DNA from: CAMDBL01 sp964498125
GTDB taxonomy: Bacteria > Pseudomonadota > Alphaproteobacteria > Rhizobiales > Hyphomicrobiaceae
Reading direction: 5' to 3'
NCBI GenBank assembly: GCA_964498125.1
Contig: CAZCGE010000027.1
Location: 1 to 64,000 of the forward strand
Length of the DNA: 64,000 nt
Translations under genes and position numbers: made by a program
Notes under the pieces: generated by a model
The model's database searches: none
What the model was told of the DNA's origin: nothing
Seen by the model: only the letters and a program-made list of their open reading frames with translations
Shown here: positions 25,106-33,620 of the stretch, in pieces
Layout: each line of letters begins with the position of its first letter
Numbering within the stretch: the stretch's first letter is position 1

Positions 25106-25429
25106 TCACAAGGCGTAGCCGGCTTCGCGCACGATCTGCTCGAACAGATCGGCCCACGTTGGATTATGGCGCTCTATCAACTCAATCTTCCAGTCGCGCC
25201 GCCAGCGCTTCACTAATTTCTCGCGCCGCGCGGCAGCCACTGCCAAGTCGTGCCGCTCGTAGTAGACGATACGGCCGGCCCAGTAGGTTTTTGTGAAGCC
25301 TTCGAGCACGCGCGCGCGGTGCTGCCACGCACGCTTCGGCAGATCGCTCGTCATGCCGACATAGAGCACGCCACGCGGCTTGCTCGCCGTGATGTAGACG
25401 TGGAAGAGCCTGTCGGCGCGCTCGGACAT
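25106..25429 (-). CDS. GIY-YIG nuclease-family protein
   Basis: 107 aa from ATG 25429. Short single-domain GIY-YIG protein of the YhbQ-like/endonuclease group: FHVYITASKPRGVLYVGMTS supplies the two Tyr-containing strands (the first is VYI rather than YIY), the Arg is in DLPKRAWQHR, and REKLVKRWRRDWKIELIE is the C-terminal helix. Often called a predicted endonuclease, but the biological role of these small proteins is mostly unknown. Confidence 0.88.
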   Translation of the reverse strand: MSERADRLFHVYITASKPRGVLYVGMTSDLPKRAWQHRARVLEGFTKTYWAGRIVYYERHDLAVAAARREKLVKRWRRDWKIELIERHNPTWADLFEQIVREAGYAL

Positions 25430-25555
25430 GATGCTCTCAGCCTCCATGGGCGTGAGCAGGGCGCCGCCTGGCAGCACCGGCGCACACGCGGCGGCCATGC
25501 GTGTCCCGAGCATACGGCAAGGCGCGATTCAGTCAAGAACACAAAGCGAACATTC

Positions 25556-25625
25556 CATTCGAGGCGGGGAAAGATCCCAGCTCTGCGCGACGCCGTCCAC
25601 GGCGGCGCTCCGGCCAGGACAGCGA
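25556..25625 (+). repeat. Dispersed palindromic repeat, direct copy
   Basis: GCGGGGAAAGATCCCAGCTC then TGCGCGACGCCG, a hairpin arm pair around CCACGGCGGCG, and CTCCGGCCAGGAC. It corresponds to 10800-10850. The rest of the gene-free 25430-25790 shows nothing I can name. Confidence 0.65.
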
Positions 25626-25790
25626 ACCGAGGGAAATGCCGGACAATCTGTTGCCGGAGTGTCCACCCCTGGCCCACACCCTCCGCCCGCTGCTGGTGGC
25701 CAAGCGGGCATGCTTCGGATCCCGCGTGCGTCAACCCGGCCGTGCCGACGAGGTGATCGAATGAACAGCAACCGCGCGACCGCCGCGAGC

Positions 25791-26177
25791 CTATAGCTCG
25801 AACAGCGGAATGGCGAGCGCGCGCGCGGCAGCCAGCATGCGCTCGTCATAGCTCGCCAGCGCGATCGTCTGCCCGCGGCCGCGAAGAAACTCGATCGAGG
25901 CCAGATGCAATGCGTCGAGCGTGCGGACTGCCACCGGGAATGGCTCCAGCGCACGCGCCAGGACCGGTGGAGCCAGCTCGACCAGCGCCACGCGTCCGAT
26001 CAGCTCGCGCGCCGCCTCACCGTGCGACGTGGCCAGATTGCGCGCATTGAGCCGGTTCCAAACCTCGTATTCGAGGAGGCGGCTGGCGACCAGCGGCTCG
26101 CGCCAGAGCGCCTCGGCGGGCTGGCGATCCTCGACGAGGAGATGGGCCAGGGCAACCGAGGTGTCGAGATAGATCAC
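25791..26177 (-). CDS. PIN-domain toxin (VapC-like)
   Basis: 128 aa starting at GTG 26177, which overlaps the antitoxin TGA (GTGA). Acidic PIN residues: Asp in VIYLDTSVALAHLL, Glu in LLEYEVWNRL, Asp in VRTLDALHLAS and in ASYDERMLAAA. Complete. The frame runs open upstream to 26528 but only through the antitoxin gene in another frame. Confidence 0.9.
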   Translation of the reverse strand: MIYLDTSVALAHLLVEDRQPAEALWREPLVASRLLEYEVWNRLNARNLATSHGEAARELIGRVALVELAPPVLARALEPFPVAVRTLDALHLASIEFLRGRGQTIALASYDERMLAAARALAIPLFEL

Positions 26178-26464
26178 CGCCCGTCTCGATCGTCGCGCAG
26201 ATCGCGCATCAGCTCGGCCAGTTTCATGACGGGCTTGCGCGGCGGCGTGCCGGTCCCGACAAACGCCGGCGGCGAGACCCAACCCTTGCGCACGGCATCG
26301 GCCAGCATCGCGTCGGCGGGGAGCGGATGGCGTCCGGCCGCGGGGGCGACAATCTCCGCGACCACGCGATTGCGATCCGTCACCAGCACGGTCTCTCCGG
26401 CGGCGGCCGCGCGAATGTATTCGCTGAGCTTGCTTTTCAGGGTCTTTATGCCAATCGCGTACAT
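26174..26464 (-). CDS. Phd-family antitoxin (VapB-like)
   Basis: 96 aa from ATG 26464 (MYAIGIKTLKSKLSEYI); a TTG two codons earlier is possible. The Phd N-terminal fold is clear (AAAGETVLVTDRNRVVAEIV). The C-terminal half, with WVSPPAFVGTGTPPRKPVMK, should bind the PIN toxin whose GTG start it overlaps. Confidence 0.88.
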   Translation of the reverse strand: MYAIGIKTLKSKLSEYIRAAAAGETVLVTDRNRVVAEIVAPAAGRHPLPADAMLADAVRKGWVSPPAFVGTGTPPRKPVMKLAELMRDLRDDRDGR

Positions 26465-26551
26465 GGCCAATCAGGTAGTCACTCGTGGTCACTTTGTCAA
26501 CAAGCGTCGACCGCTGCTCACGGATCAAGAGCGCTTCGCGCGCGCTTTTCC

Positions 26552-26602
26552 GTTGGGTCGCCCCCGGATCGAGCTATGCGCGTCCGGGGTTGACCCAACC
26601 TA
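26552..26602. repeat. GTTGGGTCG-type inverted repeat
   Basis: GTTGGGTCGCCCCCGGA on the left pairs with TCCGGGGTTGACCCAAC on the right, followed by CTAC. Located between the antitoxin start and the stop of the malate/lactate dehydrogenase gene, where it can form a hairpin. Confidence 0.75.
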
Positions 26603-26623
26603 CATGGCTGGATGACGCGCGGG

Positions 26624-27688
26624 TCAGTCGAGTAGCCAAGGCGCCGCAGCGGCCTGCGCGATCTGGCGGACCTGCGCCATCAATCCGGCACCGACCGGAA
26701 TACCGTCGCGCAGGCGCGTCTCGGCCAGTTTCCATTGCGGATCGCCGGCCACCATCACCGGCAGCAAAGGGTCGACCGGGGTCGTGGCCCTGAGCGCCCC
26801 TAGAAATGTCGCGACGTCCGCCTCGAAATCAGCCGCGCCCCGGAAAATGGCCGGATCGAGGACAAAAAAGAAATGCCCGATGTCCATGCCGACGGGCTTC
26901 TTCGTGTGCTCGGGATCGGTGATGAGCGTCGCGCCCGACAGGCAGGACGCGAGGATATTCACCATCACCGCAAGGCCGTAGCCTTTGTAGCTCGAATTCT
27001 CCGGCGAGCCGCCAAGCGAGGTCAGGAAGCCACCCTTCTGCTTGGCCACCAGCGGATCGTTGGAAGGGCGGCCTTCGCGGTCCAGCACCCAGCCGTCGGG
27101 CGTCGGCAGCTTCTCGTTCGCCTTATTGCGGATACGACCCGCGGCGACCGTCGTCGTCGCCATGTCGAGCAGGAACGGCACGCCGTCGGCGCTGGGGGCC
27201 GCGAACGACCAGGGATCAGTGCCGAGCCGCGCCTGCCTGCCGAACGTCGGTGCCACCTGGATGCTCGAAGCCGACGTGCAGGCCATGCCGATGAGACCGG
27301 CGTTTGCGGCCATCAGTGTGTAGAATCCGGCTGCACCGAAATGCGCCGAGCCGCGCACCACCGCGGCGGCCATGCCGACGGTCTTGGCCTTGGCGATGAC
27401 CGTCGACATGGCGAAATGCGCCGGCACATGACCGAGCCCGCCGCCGCCGTCCACCACCACCGACACGGGCGTCTGCGAGACGATCCGCGGCGTCGCGTCC
27501 ATGCGCGCTCGGCCGTTGCGGCGCAGCGCATCGTAGCCCGGGATCATTGAAATGCCGTGGCTGTCGACGCCGTGCAGGTCCGACCACGCCAGCACCTCGG
27601 CGGTGATCTCGGCGTTGTCCTCGGGCATACCCCAGCCGCGCAAAATCGCTTTCAACTGCGCGCGGTGATCGGCATACGTGGCGGGCAT
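26624..27688 (-). CDS. Malate/L-lactate dehydrogenase family (Ldh_2)
   Basis: 354 aa. NAD(P)-dependent 2-hydroxyacid oxidoreductase of the non-Rossmann Ldh_2 family (malate, L-lactate, ureidoglycolate or 2,3-diketogulonate members). DLHGVDSHGISMIPGY carries the catalytic His; VRGSAHFGAAGFYTLMA and SSYKGYGLAVMVNILASCL are family blocks. Full length. No neighbours point to the substrate; only the family can be assigned. Confidence 0.9.
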   Translation of the reverse strand: MPATYADHRAQLKAILRGWGMPEDNAEITAEVLAWSDLHGVDSHGISMIPGYDALRRNGRARMDATPRIVSQTPVSVVVDGGGGLGHVPAHFAMSTVIAKAKTVGMAAAVVRGSAHFGAAGFYTLMAANAGLIGMACTSASSIQVAPTFGRQARLGTDPWSFAAPSADGVPFLLDMATTTVAAGRIRNKANEKLPTPDGWVLDREGRPSNDPLVAKQKGGFLTSLGGSPENSSYKGYGLAVMVNILASCLSGATLITDPEHTKKPVGMDIGHFFFVLDPAIFRGAADFEADVATFLGALRATTPVDPLLPVMVAGDPQWKLAETRLRDGIPVGAGLMAQVRQIAQAAAAPWLLD

Positions 27689-27761
27689 GGGCGTTCCCTC
27701 GGGCTGGCGTTCCAGCGCTCAACCTCGACGATCGGCACGCACGTGGCAAGTGGCGAAGAAT

Positions 27762-27869
27762 TGGGGACAGCCACCATTTGCCACCTTCCGCGCGCGCATC
27801 GCCGGCACATCAAGGTCCCACGTCAGGAGTCGAGCGTGGATGTCGAGAATGGTGGCTGTCCCCATTTCC
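27762..27869. repeat. REP-like inverted pair (GGGGACAGCCACCATT)
   Basis: TGGGGACAGCCACCATTT at 27762-27779 and AATGGTGGCTGTCCCCAT at 27848-27865 form two facing copies about 70 nt apart. This motif is known from REP/REPIN elements mobilised by single-strand Y1 (RAYT) transposases. No RAYT gene is in the window. Confidence 0.75.
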
Positions 27870-27880
27870 ATCCATTTCCA

Positions 27881-28306
27881 TCACGCGCTGCCGGGACTGA
27901 AGAACACATTCTCGAATTTCTTGGCCTTAGGGAGCCGATAGACATCGAAGTCGGAGTCGACCGAGGCGATCGTGCCGACCCCACGCCGCTCGCACAATGC
28001 GACGAGCGATACGTCAGCCAGATCGGCTGGAAGGTCGCCGTACTTTTTCATGATCTCGATCATCCGGGGCAGATCTTCGCGCAGCGCGTCGTCGATCTCG
28101 ACCACGGCCGAAAGCCAATCCAAAAACCGGAACACGTTCGGCTGCACATCGGCGAGCATGGCCGCGACCTCGCCAATGACCAGTGAGGTCGTGATCAGGC
28201 GGCACTCGCCAACTCGGCGCAGGAACTCACCAGCTTGGGCGTGGTGGGCATCGTCGCGGTCGAATAGTGCGATCATCGGACCAGCATCAACGACGATGTT
28301 TCGCAC
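27881..28306 (-). CDS. PIN-domain toxin (VapC-like)
   Basis: 141 aa from GTG 28306, inside the last 20 bp of the antitoxin gene. Acidic residues: Asp in IVVDAGPMIALFDRDD, Glu in LVIGEVAAML, Asp in PADLADVSLVAL and in SVDSDFDVYRL. Complete; probably sequence-specific RNase. The stop lies next to the REP-like pair. Confidence 0.9.
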   Translation of the reverse strand: MRNIVVDAGPMIALFDRDDAHHAQAGEFLRRVGECRLITTSLVIGEVAAMLADVQPNVFRFLDWLSAVVEIDDALREDLPRMIEIMKKYGDLPADLADVSLVALCERRGVGTIASVDSDFDVYRLPKAKKFENVFFSPGSA

Positions 28307-28544
28307 GCAGCTTTTCCTTGATCCGCGCCTTGTAGGTCGCCGAGCGGTCTCGGTCGCCGCTGCCGGCACAGTCCTGAACGAGCCGCGCCCATGCGTCATA
28401 CGGTGTCTCATGCATGGGGCCAGCCGCGAGCTGGTTGACGACGGCGGCTCGGACGAACTCGGAAAGCGATTCACCACTGCGCACCAGCCGCCGCTTCAGC
28501 CGGGCGTCGGTTTCATCGTCCAGCCGGATGGTGATCGTTGGCAT
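28287..28544 (-). CDS. Ribbon-helix-helix antitoxin
   Basis: 85 aa. The N-terminus TITIRLDDETDARLKRRLVR then SGESLSEFVRAAVVNQL is a CopG/RHH DNA-binding fold; the basic tail (YKARIKEKLRAKHRR) meets the toxin. Overlaps the PIN gene by 20 bp, which fits coupled translation. A different antitoxin class from the other two PIN modules here. Confidence 0.9.
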   Translation of the reverse strand: MPTITIRLDDETDARLKRRLVRSGESLSEFVRAAVVNQLAAGPMHETPYDAWARLVQDCAGSGDRDRSATYKARIKEKLRAKHRR

Positions 28545-28683
28545 CGGGGCGACTCTTCGTTTACTGTATTACAATGCACGACAGCAATGCGGATGTCAAC
28601 GAGAGGCGTGCATCGGGCGGGCAGATTGAGCAGCCGCGCTGCTCGAGGCACCGCATTTGTGGCCGGCGCAAACCGCCAAGGGG

Positions 28684-29661
28684 CTATTGCGCGACAGCCA
28701 TGCCGCCGACTTCCCCTGTTGGCCCCTTCGGATCATCGTTCCGAGCATTACCTCCAGGCGGTGGCACGTTGCCCTTCGGAGCGGCCGGCAGCACCAGCCG
28801 CGGCGTTGGCACTCCGGTAACCAGCTGCTGGCCATCGGTCGGCTCGGTCGCCATCTGCGACGCCTGCAATTCGGCGCGCGTCAACCAGCGGACGCTGCTG
28901 TTCGGCGTCGCCAGCAGCGCGCGCATGACGCCCTCGCCAACGCCCATCTCGGTGAAATACGCGCTGACTTTCTCGTAGGCGCTGGCCTTGGTCGGCGTCG
29001 GCACTGCCTTCTCGGCGATGCGCTTCTCCGACACGAGCGTCTTGCGGGTCTCGACCGGCTTGCCCCATTCGCGCCGCGTCTCGACCCGGTAGGTTCTCAG
29101 CAACTTGACCTGGGTTTCAAAGGACGCGAACTGGTGCACGCCGACGAATGTCGAAGGGCCGACAAAACGACGCGCGCCGCCGGCCAGGATAAAGGCGCAG
29201 GACGACGCGCACTTGGACAGGTGGGCCTTGGGCTGACCGAGCAGCACACCCTTGGTCTTGGCCTTGCGGCAGGCGGCGTCGGCCGGTGCGCAGGGGGTGA
29301 TTTCGGTCTTGGTCACCGCCACGTCGAGCCCCTTGGCGCGGATCAGCCGGCCGATGGCAAGCGCATCATCGACAGTGCCACCCGCCGAATCGATCAGGAT
29401 CGGCAGCCGGCGCTTATCGAGCTGGGCCAGAACTTTCTTGAATTGCTTGGGCGTCGACGCGTCGATGCGGCCCTGCGCGGCGATCCATTCGGCGCACTGC
29501 GGCTCGCAACCCGGTTCGGCGCTGCGCACGATGTGCACCTGCATGGCGGGACCGAGGACGGGTGGGCCCGACTTGCCCGGAGTGTCGGCCGGGGCGGTCT
29601 GCGCCGCGACCTCAACCGAGGCGAGCGCCACAAGCGCCACGGCGATGATCGTGCCTCGCAT
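28684..29661 (-). CDS. Exported ClpP-fold protein (COG3904-like)
   Basis: 325 aa from ATG 29661 with AAGGGA 10 nt upstream and a signal peptide ending EVAAQ near residue 21. The ClpP/crotonase-like core shows ILIDSAGGTVDDALAIGRLI, then LSKCASSCAFILAGGARRFV and THE following VGVHQF; the Ser in SSCAF sits where ClpP has its nucleophile. A predicted periplasmic serine-peptidase-like protein, but activity is unproven. The C-terminal 70 residues are Pro/Gly-rich. No operon partner. Confidence 0.75.
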   Translation of the reverse strand: MRGTIIAVALVALASVEVAAQTAPADTPGKSGPPVLGPAMQVHIVRSAEPGCEPQCAEWIAAQGRIDASTPKQFKKVLAQLDKRRLPILIDSAGGTVDDALAIGRLIRAKGLDVAVTKTEITPCAPADAACRKAKTKGVLLGQPKAHLSKCASSCAFILAGGARRFVGPSTFVGVHQFASFETQVKLLRTYRVETRREWGKPVETRKTLVSEKRIAEKAVPTPTKASAYEKVSAYFTEMGVGEGVMRALLATPNSSVRWLTRAELQASQMATEPTDGQQLVTGVPTPRLVLPAAPKGNVPPPGGNARNDDPKGPTGEVGGMAVAQ

Positions 29662-29828
29662 AGCCCGATGTTCCCTTCGACCGCGCATCATGTTCTCGAC
29701 CCCGGCGCACAGCCTGCTGCGTCCCCTTACGACAGCGCCAGCCGACTGGGAAGTGTCGGCAAAGCACGACTCCCGGAAAACACCCAACCTGATATGATCC
29801 CGCCACACTTGTCAGCCAACAGGCAGCC

Positions 29829-30608
29829 ATGAGCACATCAGCAACTCTCGCCACCCTGCGCGCCGACCCTGCCCTGACCACGCTGCACCGCTCGCTCGAG
29901 GTTTACTATGGCGATCCGGCGCGGGATGCGGCGATGGATGCGTTGTACGCGCGCTTCGTGCAGCCGGGCGCGCTGGCCTTCGACATCGGCAGCCATGTTG
30001 GCGACCGCATCGGCAGCTTTCGCCGATTGGGAGTGCGCGTGGTGGCGCTCGAACCGCAGCCCGATTGTGCCCATGTCATTCGCACCATCCATGCCGGCGA
30101 CCAGGACGTGACGCTGGTCGAGGCGGCCTGTGGGTCCAAGCCCGGCGCGTTGACGCTGCACATCAATTCGGCCAATCCGACGGTGACCACCGCATCGACC
30201 GACTTCGTGCGCTCGGCCGATGGCGCGAAGGGCTGGGAAGGCCAGGTTTGGGACCGCCGCATCGAGGTACCGGTCACCACGCTCGACGCCCTGATCGCCA
30301 GCTACGGCGCGCCCGGCTTCGTCAAGATCGACGTCGAGGGGTTCGAGGCCGACGTGCTGGCCGGGCTGTCGCGGCCCTTGCCGGCACTCTCGTTCGAGTT
30401 CACCACCATCCAGCGCGAGGTCGCCTATCAGTGCCTGGATCGGCTGGCGGCACTGGGGCCTTACGGCTTCGACATCGCGCTCGGCGAATGCCAGCGATTG
30501 TCCTTCAACCGATGGATCAGCGCCAAGGACATGGCTGCCCATATCGCAGCCCTGCCACACGCGGCCAATTCGGGGGACGTGTATGCGGTTCTGCATCCGC
30601 CGGGTTAA
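29829..30608 (+). CDS. FkbM-family methyltransferase
   Basis: 259 aa. SAM-dependent O-methyltransferase, usually acting on glycans or lipids. Motif I is ALAFDIGSHVGDRIGSF; RVVALEPQPDCAHV, VTTLDALIASYGAPGFVKID and VEGFEADVLAGL are the FkbM blocks. No signal peptide. Stands alone after a divergent exported-protein gene; the substrate is not indicated. Confidence 0.92.
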   Translation: MSTSATLATLRADPALTTLHRSLEVYYGDPARDAAMDALYARFVQPGALAFDIGSHVGDRIGSFRRLGVRVVALEPQPDCAHVIRTIHAGDQDVTLVEAACGSKPGALTLHINSANPTVTTASTDFVRSADGAKGWEGQVWDRRIEVPVTTLDALIASYGAPGFVKIDVEGFEADVLAGLSRPLPALSFEFTTIQREVAYQCLDRLAALGPYGFDIALGECQRLSFNRWISAKDMAAHIAALPHAANSGDVYAVLHPPG

Positions 30609-30702
30609 TCTGGGCGTCGGCGCCACCAGACCTGCTCCCGCAATGTTCTTGTTTCGTATCGGCCTGAAATGGGCTATCATGCCGATGAATAGGAGCTTTC
30701 GC

Positions 30703-31308
30703 ATGAACCGCCACGTCGCGCAGCGTAGGCCCGGCGACCAGTACATGGACCTCGATGACTTCGAGGAGCTGCTGCTGGATAAGCCTGAGGACGAAAAGTG
30801 GGAGCTGATCAACGGCCGCGTCATCCGCGGCCAGGTTGGCGCGCGGTGGGAGCATCATTTCATCATCGGCAATCTCGACCTGGCGATCTCCAATCACTTT
30901 CGGGCGAAGGCGATGCCATGCCGGGTTTTCCGCGAGACCTTCTTCCTCAAGGAGCGCAAGGACGATCTCGCCGCCCTGCCCGATCTGATGGTGCGCTGCG
31001 GGCCGTTGCCGCCCGGCGCCGCCTCGCTCAATGATCCGATTGTCGTCATCGAGGTCATCTCGCCGGGCAGCCAGACGCGGGACCGGCTCGAGAAGCGCAT
31101 CGCCTATCAGGGCCTGCCATCGCTGAAAACCTATGTGCTGATCGAGCGCGACCACCCCTTCATCGACGTCTACGAGCGCGGCGATCAGGGCTTCGTTGCC
31201 GCCGCGCCGCTGCAGAAGCTGGCGGACGTGCTGAAGCTGCCGGCCATCACGTTCGAGATGCCGCTCGCCGAGATCTATCGCGATGTGCTTCCGCCAGCGG
31301 CGACGTGA
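30703..31308 (+). CDS. Uma2-family (DUF820) nuclease-fold protein
   Basis: 201 aa from ATG 30703, which has AGGAG 7 nt upstream. The PD-(D/E)xK fold is visible: ELINGRVIRG, LPDLMVRCG, IVVIEVISPGSQTRDRLEKR, YVLIERD. This family is expanded in many bacteria and of unknown biological role; a nuclease is predicted from the fold. The following exported-protein gene starts 8 bp downstream, so they share a transcript. Confidence 0.9.
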   Translation: MNRHVAQRRPGDQYMDLDDFEELLLDKPEDEKWELINGRVIRGQVGARWEHHFIIGNLDLAISNHFRAKAMPCRVFRETFFLKERKDDLAALPDLMVRCGPLPPGAASLNDPIVVIEVISPGSQTRDRLEKRIAYQGLPSLKTYVLIERDHPFIDVYERGDQGFVAAAPLQKLADVLKLPAITFEMPLAEIYRDVLPPAAT

Positions 31309-31316
31309 GGACGTTG

Positions 31317-32351
31317 ATGCCGTACTGGCGTGATCTGGCGCGGCTGGTGTGTTGGGTTACGGGCTTGGGCCTGACCCAACCTACACCCGCGCATGCCGCC
31401 TCGCTCGATGGCCTGGCGGTCGAGGTGACGAATACATCCGAGCCCGTGCTGTGCGCGGAGAAGGACAACGTCACCATCGCCTTCGCCAATCTGCCGGTGG
31501 GGCCCCAGGTCCGCGGCTTCCGCATCGAGGCCGCACACCCGGTCTACGGCGGCGCCCTGCAGCGCGACAGCTTCGAGGCCGACTGGACCGCCTGCGACAT
31601 GAGCCGCGACCCGGCGCACGACTCCGCCGTCAAGGCGCCGACGCGGCGAACCATTTACGAAGAGCCCGACATCTGGCTGGTCGGCTGGACCTTCCCGACC
31701 TTCTGGCGCCCCGCCACCGCCACCGTCCGGATCGGCGACCGCGTCGAAAAGGGGCTGCATCTGGTGCAAGTCTGGATGATCCGGCCGATGGGCGGCGAGG
31801 AGGTGCTGGTCTTCTATCCGCAGGACGGCTATTGGCGGCTGCGTCCCTTGGCGCCGGAGGGCCGCGCGCCGACAGCGTTCGGCTCCTCGTTCCTCCTCGG
31901 TCCGATCGAGCAGGAGGCGGGCCGGCCGATCGTTCGTTTCAAGGACATCGCCTTCGATCCCAGGACGCGCCGCTTCACGATGAGTTTCGAACGCGGCGGC
32001 TCGGCGACGCTCAGTCTGCTGCGCACGGATCAGAAGCTGCACGCCGTCGACGTTGCCTTCGACCAACCGATCAACGGCCGTCCGTTCGCCATGCTGCGCT
32101 CGATGTACGTCACCGAGTTCAACAACGACGTTGCCCGCATCGCCGTGCGCGAGAAGGGCGCCAAGGGCTGGCGCGAGGACGGCATCATGACCTTCCAGAA
32201 GGCCACGGCCACCGACATCTGGCTCGGCCGACGCTCGCCCTCCCAGCACAACACGTCCGCGCCCGACATGGTCTTCAACAGCTTCTCGGACACGGCGGCG
32301 CCAAAGCGGCCGAAGGGCGAGGCGCCGGCGGGGGGCGGGATGGGGAGGTGA
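31317..32351 (+). CDS. Exported protein of unknown function
   Basis: 344 aa from ATG 31317, which has GAGGA 5 nt upstream; GTG 31305 overlapping the previous stop is the alternative. Signal peptide at residues 8-24 (RLVCWVTGLGLTQP, cut at AHA). The mature protein is beta-rich without known motifs (GLHLVQVWMIRPMGGEEVLV, YVTEFNNDVARIAV). The signal peptide is encoded largely by a GTTGGGT inverted repeat (31347-31388). Function unknown. Confidence 0.75.
   Translation: MPYWRDLARLVCWVTGLGLTQPTPAHAASLDGLAVEVTNTSEPVLCAEKDNVTIAFANLPVGPQVRGFRIEAAHPVYGGALQRDSFEADWTACDMSRDPAHDSAVKAPTRRTIYEEPDIWLVGWTFPTFWRPATATVRIGDRVEKGLHLVQVWMIRPMGGEEVLVFYPQDGYWRLRPLAPEGRAPTAFGSSFLLGPIEQEAGRPIVRFKDIAFDPRTRRFTMSFERGGSATLSLLRTDQKLHAVDVAFDQPINGRPFAMLRSMYVTEFNNDVARIAVREKGAKGWREDGIMTFQKATATDIWLGRRSPSQHNTSAPDMVFNSFSDTAAPKRPKGEAPAGGGMGR
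31347..31388. repeat. GTTGGGT inverted repeat inside a signal peptide
   Basis: GGTGTGTTGGGTTA and TGACCCAACCTACACC form a dyad around GGGCTTGGGCC-like bases. It is the same family as 17281, 26552 and 50338, but here it lies in coding sequence and gives residues about 11-24 of the exported protein, including its hydrophobic core. Confidence 0.8.
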
Positions 32352-32511
32352 GCGGCCATAAGCAGCCCACGAGTGCGGAAGTAGGTGGCCATGGGCGACC
32401 ACCCGACCACCCGGCAACCGACCCGAACGTCCGCCCTTGCCAGCTGCGGACGTCATCGGTCAACGGCGTTCGCGGGCCAATGTCGCCAACTCCGCCTGGC
32501 CTTTATCTCTT

Positions 32512-33378
32512 TCACCACCTTAGCGCCGCAACCGCCGCGACGGGCCACGCGCTGTCCGGCGTCAGCAGGCGAGCCAGGGCCACGGGCGCAAGGGTCTCAC
32601 CCTGCAGCAGCTCGCCGCGATGAATCCCGCCGGCCACCAGCAGCGCGTCGATGCCGTACCCCGCCGCGCCAGCCATGTCCGTGCGCACGCTGTCGCCGAC
32701 CGCCAGAATGCGGGCGCGCGCCACCGGCGCACCGCGCAACCCCTCCGCCATCGCGCGGGCTGCGTCGTAGGCCGGCTTATGCGGCTTGCCGGCCCAGTAG
32801 ACCTCGCCGCCGAGTTGCTCATAGAGCTTGGCAAGTGTCCCCGCGCACGGGATCAGCTTGCCGCCGACATCGACGACCAGATCCGGGTTGGCGCACACGA
32901 ACCGCAGGCCGCGGACCAGCGCCCGCTCGAGCATGGGCCGGTAGGCCTCCGGCGTCGCATGCAGATGATCGCGCATGCCGACGCAGACGATCGCCTCGGC
33001 GCTATCGATATCCGCCGCGTCCACCGGCATGCGTTCGAACAGCGAATTGTCGAAGTCGTACTCGATCTTCAGGATGCGTCGGTAGCCGCGCTCGGTCACA
33101 TGCTGCATCGTGATGTCGCCAGACGTGACGATCGCGTCCCAGGCCTCTCGGCGAACCGCCTTGTCGTCGAGCAGCCGCGCCACGGCATCAGCTGGCATCG
33201 GAGCATTGGATAGCAGCACCACTGTCCCGCCGGCGTTGCGGAACCGAACCAGCGCGTCGCCGGCCGCGGCGTAGGCGTGCACGCCATCATGCACGACACC
33301 CCAGACATCGCAGAACAGCACATCATAGCGCTGCAGCAGCGACCCGGCTCCGATCAGGATTGGCGGTATCTGTGTCAT
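32512..33378 (-). CDS. HAD-superfamily subfamily IIA phosphatase
   Basis: 288 aa. HAD motif I VLFCDVWGVVHDG (nucleophile Asp), motif II LLSNAP, motif III/Lys in the VYWAGKPHKPAYDAA segment and motif IV ILAVGDSVRTDMAGA. The DVWG form is that of the alphaproteobacterial TIGR01459 group. Cytoplasmic phosphatase of unknown substrate (nucleotide or sugar phosphate). Confidence 0.92.
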   Translation of the reverse strand: MTQIPPILIGAGSLLQRYDVLFCDVWGVVHDGVHAYAAAGDALVRFRNAGGTVVLLSNAPMPADAVARLLDDKAVRREAWDAIVTSGDITMQHVTERGYRRILKIEYDFDNSLFERMPVDAADIDSAEAIVCVGMRDHLHATPEAYRPMLERALVRGLRFVCANPDLVVDVGGKLIPCAGTLAKLYEQLGGEVYWAGKPHKPAYDAARAMAEGLRGAPVARARILAVGDSVRTDMAGAAGYGIDALLVAGGIHRGELLQGETLAPVALARLLTPDSAWPVAAVAALRW

Positions 33379-33553
33379 GGGCCCATCGCTGGCTCACCGT
33401 TGCGCGCAAGCCGGGCTGTGCACCAGTTTCGCGGATCGTTGTCAACGCAATGCTGGAGCAACCGGACGGTCTAGGCCTTTGTTTGTCGCATTTGTCTCAC
33501 GCCAAACCGGTGCCCACTTTGGCGGAAAATGCTCTGGCCGCCCTGCCGCGCAC

Positions 33554-33588
33554 AAAAAAGCGCCCGGACGAAGCATCGCCCGGGCGCC
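33554..33588 (-). terminator. Rho-independent terminator of the phasin gene
   Basis: On the minus strand a GC stem (GCGCCCGGGCGA and TCGTCCGGGCGC, small loop) runs directly into TTTTTT. It lies 33-67 nt past the phasin stop codon. Confidence 0.93.
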
Positions 33589-33620
33589 AATAATCTTTGC
33601 GCCGCAAATTGGCGCCGACC

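Noticed and set aside
25791..26528. 245-codon version of the PIN gene
   Set aside because: The first 117 codons run through the antitoxin gene in another frame; the GTG at 26177 overlapping the antitoxin stop is the real start.
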